The notes under the pieces: generated by a model
Seen by the model: only the letters and a program-made list of their open reading frames with translations
Database searches by the model: none
Told to the model about the DNA's origin: nothing
Shown here: positions 35,644-45,089 of the stretch, one piece after another
Layout: every line of letters starts with the position of its first letter
Position numbering within the stretch: position 1 is the first letter of the stretch
Position numbers and translations under genes: made by a program
From: Neocallimastix lanati (nom. inval.)
Lineage: Eukaryota > Neocallimastigomycota > Neocallimastigomycetes > Neocallimastigales > Neocallimastigaceae
Reading direction: 5' to 3'
Assembly (NCBI GenBank): GCA_016946835.1
Contig: JACVTC010000015.1
Span: 1,112,501-1,176,500 of the forward strand
DNA: 64,000 bases

Positions 35644-36549
35644 ATAAATTAATGAATTTATAAAAAAAAATACTATTCATTAAAAGACATATATAATCTC
35701 TTAAATTTTTATTAAAATAAAATGAATTATTAAATAAAATAATATAATACTATCAAAAATTAAAAAAATATTTTTATTAAAATAAAATGAATTATAAAAT
35801 AAAATAATATAATACTATCAAAAAATTATAAAAAAAACTTTTTTATTAATATAAATATATTTAAAAAAAAAAATTTCATTGTAAAAAAATAAAATAATAT
35901 TTAATAAAATTGAATAAAAAAATAAATAATAATTAATTAATTGAGTGTGGAATTTTAAATGCGCTAATTGAAATGTTTATTATTAACTAAAAAAAAAAGA
36001 CATAAGATATTTGTAACTATTTTTATATAATTAAACAATTATAATACATATTAATACTAGTTATTAATACAATATAAATTATAAAAAAATTTTATTAAAA
36101 CAATTTACATTAATAATGTTTCAAATAAATTGTATAAAAATTATTTGAAGTAGAAAGAATGACAATATATTAAGAAATTTATTTAATTATAAACTTGGAA
36201 TTTTAATAAAAGAAACTATTATAATAAATAATAAAACTATTTTCAAATCTTTTATTATATTTAAGGAGTCAAATGTTATTTAAAAACATTTTCCATATAA
36301 TAGATTTAGTTTTTAATAAGTAATAAATATAATTTGTTTTTGAAAATGTAAAGCAAAACTTAAATAAATAATAATTTAAAATATTAATATAAAAATTAAA
36401 TTATTTGTAAAATAGATTACAAATATTACTAATTTTGTTTATTAATTTATTTATTATTATATTTAATATAGTAATAATGATGGAAATAATTAGAAAAACA
36501 AGGAGAAATAAAAATGAACTGAATTAAAATAAAAATGATTTATAGTTAC

Positions 36550-36582
<33 letters not shown>

Positions 36583-37367
36583 ATATAAAATATATAAAAA
36601 TAAATAATAAATAATAAATAAATAATAAATATTAAATATTAAATATTAAATTATAAATAATAAATAATAAATAATAAATAATAAATAATAAATGATAATT
36701 ATGAATATAATAATAATAAAAAAAATGATGATTATAAAAAGAAAAGAAAAATTGCATAAAATTTATTGTTATTGTGGAATTTCATTTTGTATTGTTTTTT
36801 TTTAAATTTAATCATTTGAATTATGTAAAAAAATTAAAAGTTTTAATAAGTATCTTTTTTTTTTTTTTATTGTAAATTGAAAAACTAAAAGTCAATTTTT
36901 TTAAAGGTGGTTAGAAATTAAAATTTTTTAAAAAAAAAAGAAAAGAAAAAATTTTTTTTTTAAAGATATTAATATTATTTTATTATTTTAATATATTATT
37001 ATAAATATTAATATTAATAAAATTGATTTGTAATAAATAATAATATTTATAATATTAAGAATTAAATTCATATGAATAATAAATATTTATAATTATTAAG
37101 ATTTATTATTAAAGATAAATTATAAATAATTATTATTTAAAGTTTATAGGTAATTACTAATGAAATTATTGAACATTTAAATAATGAAATCCAATTTAAT
37201 AACAATTAATAATCTTTCCAAATACAAAATTATTAAAATTTTAACTTTTTTTGTTAAATTTAATTTTAATAATATTTAAAATTTACTATTTTATAAAATT
37301 ATACAAATCATTTTTTTGTAGAATTTTTTTTACATATATTTTTTTTAAAATACATATATTAATTGAT

Positions 37368-37379
37368 ACTCCTAGAATA
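37368..37379 (+). promoter_or_regulatory. distal conserved box of transporter copy 4
   Basis: ACTCCTAGAATA, 227 bases before the ATG. Confidence 0.5.
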
Positions 37380-37481
37380 CCCTAAATTTATTTTGAAATA
37401 AAAACTATTTGATAATTCGTAATATATGCAATAATTTAATTTTGATATATTACCACTATATATATTAGAGTTATTGGAAAG

Positions 37482-37499
37482 TATTTCATATAAAAAGAT
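37482..37499 (+). promoter_or_regulatory. TATA-like box of transporter copy 4
   Basis: tatttcatataaaaagat, about 106 bases before the ATG. Confidence 0.65.
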
Positions 37500-37594
37500 C
37501 AAAATATTTCTAAAATTGTTTTTCAAATTAACATATTATTATATAATTAATAATATAATAAATTTATATTTAAATTAAGTAAAATAAATATAAA

Positions 37595-39112
37595 ATGAAC
37601 AGATTTCAATTTTTAGTTGCATTGACTGCTTCGTTCGGTGGTCTTCTTTTCGGTTATGAAGTAGGTGTCATGAATGTCGTCCTTGTTATGGATGCTTTCC
37701 GTATTTTCTTCAAGTTCCATAGTTGGAATGGTGATGCTCTCGATGAAAATGGTAAGGATACTCCTGATAAAGCTAAAATGATGTATCGTAAGTTAACTGA
37801 AGCTAATAATAAGGCTACTCTCGAAGGTGTTATTACTTCTAGTTTCGTTCTTGGTGCTCTTTGTGGTGCTCTTATGGCTACTTACCTTGGTGAAAAGTAT
37901 GGTCGTCAAAGAACTATTATGATCGGTGCTTGTATTTTCACATGTGGTGCCATCATTCAAGGTATTTCTGCTCGTCATTGGGCTATGATTGCTGTTGGTC
38001 GTCTTATCACCGGTCTTTCTATTGGTTGTAACGGTGTACTTTGTCCAACTTATATTTCTGAAGTTGCTCCAGCTAAGATCAGAGGTACTCTTTCTTCTTG
38101 TTATCAACTTATGACTACTTTCGGTATTATTGTTGCTGCCATCATTAATTCCATTGTTTGGTATTACACTAATTCTACTCCAGATGGTTTAGGTGAAAAA
38201 AGAGAAGATATTTGGAAAGAAGTTTCAAACTTTGAATGGAGATTTGCACTTTTATTCCAAGTTATTCCAGGTCTTGGTCTTGCCATTCTTATGAGTTTCC
38301 TTCCAAAATCTCCTCGTTGGTTATGTTCTAAGGATCGTGATGAAGAAGCTGTTGAAGTTTTAGCTAAACTTAATGCCGCTTCTACTTCAGATGAACTTGT
38401 TCAAAGTGAACTCAAAGCTATTCAAGAAGATGTTGCTGCTACTCGTGCTGCTGGTTCTTCTTCATTCAGTGAACTTTTCAGTCCTGTTATTCGTCGTCGT
38501 ACTTTCATTACTTTCTTAATGCAACTTTTCCAACAATGGACTGGTATTAATGTTATTATGTACTATCAATCACAAATTTATGATGAAATTGGTTTCTCTA
38601 AATTCATGTCTACAGTTGTTCTTCCAATTATCAATAACTTTGTCAACTTCATTTCTACATTCCCAGGTATGTGGGGTATTGAAAGATTAGGTCGTAAAAC
38701 ATTATTAGTTGTTGGAGCACTTATGATGATGGTCTTCCACATTTCCACCTGGGCTTGTTCTACTCAAACTCATAATGGTAAGATGTGGCAATATCTTGCA
38801 GTTGCTTCAGTCTTCTTATTCGTCTTCTCGTTCGCCTGGACCTGGGGACCAGTTCCATGGGTATACCAAGCCGAAGTTTTCCCACTTCGTGTCAGAGTTA
38901 AGGGATCAGCAGTTGGTACAGTTTCTAACTTCCTTAACAATTGGATTATTGCCTTTGTTGGACCAGCACTTATGAAAGCCTGGTCTACTAAAACTTTCCT
39001 TCTTTTCGCAGCAGCTTGTCTTCTTGCCTGGGTCTATTCACAATTCTATGTTATTGAATGTAAGGGACTTAGTATTGATGAAATGGATGCTAAGATGGCT
39101 GGTAAAGCTTAA
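37595..39112 (+). CDS. MFS sugar porter, copy 4
   Basis: 505 residues, identical in protein to copies 2, 3 and 5. With copy 5 it forms a recent tandem duplication: about 320 bases upstream, the whole gene and about 60 bases downstream match at a fixed offset of 3585 bases. Silent differences from copy 3 cluster in the first 150 bases (for example TTCATTTGGT against TTCGTTCGGT), suggesting a patchwork of conversion tracts. Confidence 0.96.
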   Translation: MNRFQFLVALTASFGGLLFGYEVGVMNVVLVMDAFRIFFKFHSWNGDALDENGKDTPDKAKMMYRKLTEANNKATLEGVITSSFVLGALCGALMATYLGEKYGRQRTIMIGACIFTCGAIIQGISARHWAMIAVGRLITGLSIGCNGVLCPTYISEVAPAKIRGTLSSCYQLMTTFGIIVAAIINSIVWYYTNSTPDGLGEKREDIWKEVSNFEWRFALLFQVIPGLGLAILMSFLPKSPRWLCSKDRDEEAVEVLAKLNAASTSDELVQSELKAIQEDVAATRAAGSSSFSELFSPVIRRRTFITFLMQLFQQWTGINVIMYYQSQIYDEIGFSKFMSTVVLPIINNFVNFISTFPGMWGIERLGRKTLLVVGALMMMVFHISTWACSTQTHNGKMWQYLAVASVFLFVFSFAWTWGPVPWVYQAEVFPLRVRVKGSAVGTVSNFLNNWIIAFVGPALMKAWSTKTFLLFAAACLLAWVYSQFYVIECKGLSIDEMDAKMAGKA

Positions 39113-40952
39113 ATAAATTAATGAATTATATATTCATTAAAAGAAATTCATAAATAATTACACATCATAGTTTAATTTTTATATAAAATAATTAATTTTT
39201 CACTATAAGAAAAAGAAAATATGATATTTATTTCAAACAAATTATTAGTTTAGATTATTATAGAAATAAAATATACTTTTAATAAAAAGAAAATTTATTA
39301 ATTGATTATAAAAGTAATGTATAATTTAAAAAAAAAATATATATATATATATTAATAAAAAAAATATAAAATAATAAAGAAGTCTTATAATTAATTTCTA
39401 ATTGATAATTAATTATATAATATAAATTGGAAAATTTTAACTAATGGCGGAATATTTTATTAATAATGAATAATAATATTATAATTAATTTCTAATTGAT
39501 AATTAATTATATAATATAAATTGGAAAATTTTAACTAATGGCGGAATATTTTATTAATAATGAATAATAATATTAACAGTTTCTGTTAATATTTAAGACA
39601 TTATTATAAAAAAATATTAAAAATGAGAAGTACATTTTAAACTATGTATTTATTAAAATTTTAAAAAATTGTAATATAACAATCTAATATTTTATTTAAT
39701 TTTAATTAATAAAACTATAATTTAAATTTCATTAATATTAATTATTATCAATAATAAAAAATTATTATATAAAAATGATACTAGAAGTAGAATTAATGAA
39801 AATGTTCATATAATTTTAATTATTATCAATTAATTTTTATATTACTTTCATAAGTTTTTTATTTAAAAATAAAACAATAATATTTTATTTAGATCTTATT
39901 ATTTTTTTATACAAAAATAAAAAAATAATATTCATATAAATAATTAAACAATTTGTAAATTAATATGAAATTACTAATAATAAAATCATATACTAACCTA
40001 CATAAAATAATTTATATTTTTTGAATATTAATAGTTAAAATAAATAAATAAATAATAATAGTCGATAATAATAATTAATAATAATAGTAGTATATTATAA
40101 TAATTAATTATGATAATAAATTATAATAATTAATAATGACAATATATTATAATAATTAATAATAATAATAACTAATAATAATAATGATTAATAATTAATT
40201 TTTATCATTTTTATTATTTATTATTAATTAATAATAATAAATAATAATAATAATAATTATAATAATAAATAATAATAATAATAATATTAATAATAATAAT
40301 AATAATTATAATAATAACAAATATTATAATAAATATTATAATAAATATTATAATAATAAATAATAATAAAAAATATTATTATTTATCATGAAATAAAGGT
40401 CCCTTAATATTTATTTAATTAATATACTAAAAATTAATTAAAATATATATATTAAAATGAAATTTATTTCAAATTATTATTAAAAAATTTATAACAAAAT
40501 TAGTTCAAATAATTGATGATTACTTTAGAATTTGATTGGATTATAGCTGATTCATATGAATTAACATTACACAAGAAGAATATTTAGCAAAACATGAGTT
40601 TCTGTTTTAAGTTTTAAAAAAATCAAAAATTTTACTATTATATAAGGAAATTAATAATTAATAAAATTTTAGATAGAAAAAATAGTAAAGTTTATTTATT
40701 ATAAATTATATTAATTTAATAAAATTATTAAATATAATTTTTCTTTTCACGGAATTTTTTTTTTTTTTTTTTTTTTTTTAATTATTTTATGTAAATAATT
40801 ATATAATTCGAATTAAAAAAAATTATTTTGTTAAAACTTATTTTTATGTTCAATCTTTAATATTTAAAATTTACTATTATATAAAGTTATACAAATCATT
40901 TTTTTGTAGAATTTTTCTATATATATTTTTTAAATTACATATATTAATTGAT

Positions 40953-40964
40953 ACTCCTAGAATA
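40953..40964 (+). promoter_or_regulatory. distal conserved box of transporter copy 5
   Basis: ACTCCTAGAATA, 227 bases before the ATG, at the same spacing as copy 4. Confidence 0.5.
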
Positions 40965-41066
40965 CTCTAAATTTATATTGAAATAAAAACTATTTGATAA
41001 TTCGTAATATATGCAATAATTTAATTTTGATATATTACCACTATATATATTAGAGTTATTGGAAAG

Positions 41067-41084
41067 TATTTCATATAAAAAGAT
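41067..41084 (+). promoter_or_regulatory. TATA-like box of transporter copy 5
   Basis: tatttcatataaaaagat, about 106 bases before the ATG. Confidence 0.65.
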
Positions 41085-41179
41085 CAAAATATTTCTAAAA
41101 TTGTTTTTCAAATTAACATATTATTATATAATTAATAATATAATAAATTTATATTTAAATTAAGTAAAATAAATATAAA

Positions 41180-42697
41180 ATGAACAGATTTCAATTTTTA
41201 GTTGCATTGACTGCTTCGTTCGGTGGTCTTCTTTTCGGTTATGAAGTAGGTGTCATGAATGTCGTCCTTGTTATGGATGCTTTCCGTATTTTCTTCAAGT
41301 TCCATAGTTGGAATGGTGATGCTCTCGATGAAAATGGTAAGGATACTCCTGATAAAGCTAAAATGATGTATCGTAAGTTAACTGAAGCTAATAATAAGGC
41401 TACTCTCGAAGGTGTTATTACTTCTAGTTTCGTTCTTGGTGCTCTTTGTGGTGCTCTTATGGCTACTTACCTTGGTGAAAAGTATGGTCGTCAAAGAACT
41501 ATTATGATCGGTGCTTGTATTTTCACATGTGGTGCCATCATTCAAGGTATTTCTGCTCGTCATTGGGCTATGATTGCCGTTGGTCGTCTTATCACCGGTC
41601 TTTCTATTGGTTGTAACGGTGTACTTTGTCCAACTTATATTTCTGAAGTTGCTCCAGCTAAGATCAGAGGTACTCTTTCTTCTTGTTATCAACTTATGAC
41701 TACTTTCGGTATTATTGTTGCTGCCATCATTAATTCCATTGTTTGGTATTACACTAATTCTACTCCAGATGGTTTAGGTGAAAAAAGAGAAGATATTTGG
41801 AAAGAAGTTTCAAACTTTGAATGGAGATTTGCACTTTTATTCCAAGTTATTCCAGGTCTTGGTCTTGCTATTCTTATGAGTTTCCTTCCAAAATCTCCTC
41901 GTTGGTTATGTTCTAAGGATCGTGATGAAGAAGCTGTTGAAGTTTTAGCTAAACTTAATGCCGCTTCTACTTCAGATGAACTTGTTCAAAGTGAACTCAA
42001 AGCTATTCAAGAAGATGTTGCTGCTACTCGTGCTGCTGGTTCTTCTTCATTCAGTGAACTTTTCAGTCCTGTTATTCGTCGTCGTACTTTCATTACTTTC
42101 TTAATGCAACTTTTCCAGCAATGGACTGGTATTAATGTTATTATGTACTATCAATCACAAATTTATGATGAAATTGGTTTCTCTAAATTCATGTCTACAG
42201 TTGTTCTTCCAATTATCAATAACTTTGTCAACTTTATTTCTACATTCCCAGGTATGTGGGGTATTGAAAGATTAGGTCGTAAGACATTATTAGTTGTTGG
42301 AGCACTTATGATGATGGTCTTCCACATTTCCACCTGGGCTTGTTCTACTCAAACTCATAATGGTAAGATGTGGCAATATCTTGCAGTTGCTTCAGTCTTC
42401 TTATTCGTCTTCTCGTTCGCCTGGACCTGGGGACCAGTTCCATGGGTATACCAAGCCGAAGTTTTCCCACTTCGTGTCAGAGTTAAGGGATCAGCAGTTG
42501 GTACAGTTTCTAACTTCCTTAACAATTGGATTATTGCCTTTGTTGGACCAGCACTTATGAAAGCTTGGTCTACTAAAACTTTCCTTCTTTTCGCAGCAGC
42601 TTGTCTTCTTGCCTGGGTCTATTCACAATTCTATGTTATTGAATGTAAGGGACTTAGTATTGATGAAATGGATGCTAAGATGGCTGGTAAAGCTTAA
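41180..42697 (+). CDS. MFS sugar porter, copy 5
   Basis: 505 residues, identical in protein to copies 2, 3 and 4. Only a few silent changes separate it from copy 4 (for example CAG for CAA in the QQWTG motif). Twelve predicted helices, large central loop between TM6 and TM7 (about 237-300), both tails cytoplasmic as usual for the family. Last intact gene of the array before the broken sixth copy on the opposite strand. Confidence 0.96.
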   Translation: MNRFQFLVALTASFGGLLFGYEVGVMNVVLVMDAFRIFFKFHSWNGDALDENGKDTPDKAKMMYRKLTEANNKATLEGVITSSFVLGALCGALMATYLGEKYGRQRTIMIGACIFTCGAIIQGISARHWAMIAVGRLITGLSIGCNGVLCPTYISEVAPAKIRGTLSSCYQLMTTFGIIVAAIINSIVWYYTNSTPDGLGEKREDIWKEVSNFEWRFALLFQVIPGLGLAILMSFLPKSPRWLCSKDRDEEAVEVLAKLNAASTSDELVQSELKAIQEDVAATRAAGSSSFSELFSPVIRRRTFITFLMQLFQQWTGINVIMYYQSQIYDEIGFSKFMSTVVLPIINNFVNFISTFPGMWGIERLGRKTLLVVGALMMMVFHISTWACSTQTHNGKMWQYLAVASVFLFVFSFAWTWGPVPWVYQAEVFPLRVRVKGSAVGTVSNFLNNWIIAFVGPALMKAWSTKTFLLFAAACLLAWVYSQFYVIECKGLSIDEMDAKMAGKA

Positions 42698-44340
42698 ATA
42701 AATTAATGAATTATATATTCATTAAAAGAAATTCATAAATAATTACATATCATAGTTTAAATTAATAGAATAAAAATTAATTTTTTTATATAGAAAAAGT
42801 AAATATTATATATGTATAACAACTAATTAGTTAGTTTAGATTATAATTAAATTTACTTCTTTATAGAGTAAATCTCTATAATAAATAAAAATAATAAAAT
42901 TGAAAATAAAAATCGATTTTTCAATTTTATTTTTAATATTTAATAATAAATAATAATAAATAAAAAAAATATATATTAAAATATATAAAAATAATAAAAT
43001 TGAAAATAAAAATCGATTTTTCAATTTTTTTTTTTAATATTTAATAATAAATAATAATAAATAAAAAAAATATATATTAAAATATATAAAAATAATAAAA
43101 TTTAAAAAAAAAAAATTACATTTTTTTAATATTTTTTTAATATTTAATAATAAATAATTATAAATAAAAAAGTTATAATATAATAAATAATTCTTTATAA
43201 ATTTTTATAATTACTTATTGTGTTTTTATTAAGTGAATATTGAAATGAAAAAGAAGGTAATTAAAATAATTATTCAAGGGTTTTAATTATAAATTATTTA
43301 AAAATTCTTATTAATAACATTTTACAATTATATTAAAAATGAAATATATATGATAGTTTAAAAAGTTAAATAAATAAGTTAAAATATTAGATTTATTCTT
43401 AATTTTCACTAATAAATATATAAATATGTATAAATATTTTATATTACATTTTACATATATTATATATATAATAGGTTATTAATAAAGTAAAAATATATTA
43501 TTATATAATAAATCTATGATTAAAAAATTTATTTAATGAATTATTTAGTTACTATTAAATATTCCCAATACATCATAAAAAATTATTAGATAGCAACTAA
43601 ATATTTATATATATTTATTTAATGAATTATTTAATTGTGATTAATCATTTATAATATATATACTATAAAAATAAAAAATTAATACTACTACATATTTTAT
43701 TAAATATTAATGTATTATACTACATAATATATAAATTATATATAAATTTTACTTACATACTTTTTAATTAGTTACTTATTTATGAATATCTACTGTGTAT
43801 GTAACTTTTGATATAATAATAGAATTTTAAAAATAATCATAAATAAAGCATAACAAATAATAAATGTTCTCGAATCATTTTCTTATTTATCTTCTTTTTT
43901 TTCATTTTAATAGTCACTTTATAAAATCACAATAAGTAATAACAAAAATTTAAAAATATTTTTTATTTTATAATTTTTTATTTATTATTAATTAAAAATT
44001 GAATGTTTTAAATAAAAAATTAATGTTTTTCTTTTTATTTTATTTTATTTTATTTTATTTATTTATTTATTTATTTATTTTAATTTTATATATCTATTAA
44101 TTTTATATTATTAATTTGAATATTTACTTTTAATAAAAAAGTAAATTAGTAAATTAAAATATTTCTATTATAACTTAAAACTAAATATAAATAATTTATT
44201 GTAATATATACTTATCAAAAATTTTTATTTATTAAAAGATATAAATTATGATATGAAATTATTTATGAATATCTCTTATTTTTTTATGAATATCGTTTAT
44301 TTTTCATGAATTTCTTCAATTTTTTATTAATTCACTGATT
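42698..44340. repeat. AT-rich region after copy 5 with about 95-bp tandem units
   Basis: No gene seen. Two to three tandem units (about 42880-43115) contain a small palindrome (aaaaatcgatttttcaatttt) and atatattaaaatatataaaa. Further on are TTTTA/TTTA runs (44033-44090). Confidence 0.75.
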
Positions 44341-44342
44341 TA

Positions 44343-44610
44343 TTTAAGCTTTACCAAGACATCTTAGCATCCATTTCATCAATACTAAGTCCCTTACATT
44401 CAATAACATAGAATTGTGAGTAAATCCAGGCGAGGAGACAGGCTGTGGCGAAAAGAAGGAAAGGTCTGGTAGACCAGGCTTTCATAAGTGCTGGTCCAAT
44501 AAATGCAATGATCCAATTGTTAAGGAAGTTAGAAATTGTACCAACCGCTGATCCCTTAACTTTGACATGAAGTGGGAAAAAAAATCGGCTTGGTATATCC
44601 ATGAAAATGA
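44343..44610 (-). pseudogene. sugar porter copy 6, C-terminal fragment
   Basis: The 83-residue frame aligns with the last 75 residues of the intact copies (KGSAVGTISNFLNNWIIAFIGPALMKAW and onward), with several replacements (V to I, K to R, A to T), so it is older than the others. An added base near the end changes MAGKA to MSW and a stop. Homology fades on the 5' side at the QAEVFP codons, where an A-run differs, and stops at about 44610. There a LINE-derived stretch begins. The rest of the gene is missing. Not expected to function. Confidence 0.88.
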
Positions 44611-44611
44611 A

Positions 44612-44700
44612 AATGAGACTCTTTCTAACTCTTTCCCATTCATCGATGATAACTTCATATAAAAATTATCATTTGAATCTGTATTAGTATTTCTTTTTTT
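44612..44700 (-). mobile_element. LINE remnant next to sugar porter copy 6
   Basis: The stretch tctaactctttcccattcatcg...aaaattatcatttgaatctgtatt matches the end of the LINE C reading frame (61720-61795 and 57275-57350) with about 15-20 percent differences by eye. It is on the same strand and lacks the usual 3' tail. An old, short piece at the breakpoint of the transporter pseudogene. Confidence 0.75.
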
Positions 44701-45089
44701 GATTTTTATTTGTAGTGAAGTTTTAATTTTTATATTTTTAATTATATAATTATTTTATATACGTTTATATTAGATTAAATTTTCATTTATTTTCATTTAA
44801 TATTATATTTATTTATTTTTATATTTATTTTTATATTCATTTGCATTTAAATTTATTTATTTATATAATTATTATATATATATATTTATATTTATATTAT
44901 ATTAATTTTCTATTTTTTGTTATTTTCTATTTTTATTTTATAATTAAAATATATTATTGATTTATCCTTTATATAGATAATAATTATCTATTATATACAA
45001 AGTATTATTATATTTCTTATTTAAAATAATTGTTTTAATTTTTTTTTTTTTGAATTTATATTTATAGTGTTTTTTTAATTTTTATATTT
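44701..45089. other. AT-rich downstream region of the receptor gene
   Basis: Nothing recognisable besides T-rich and ATTT repeats; presumably 3' untranslated sequence and terminator of the receptor. Confidence 0.5.

Larger units (their letters stand above)
35644..37594. repeat. AT-rich spacer between transporter copies 3 and 4
   Basis: No gene seen. Contains tandem ataaaatgaattattaaat-type units just after copy 3 (about 35715-35830), a poly-A run of 30 (36551-36580) and AAT/TAAATAA tracts (36600-36700). The last roughly 320 bases are the promoter region shared with copy 5. Confidence 0.75.
39113..41179. repeat. AT-rich spacer between transporter copies 4 and 5
   Basis: No gene seen. Contains a perfect tandem duplication of about 96 bases (about 39384-39575, with core ctaatggcggaatatttt), AAT-type repeats (about 40040-40380), a T run (about 40756-40780), and from about 40858 the promoter region shared with copy 4. 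Confidence 0.8.
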
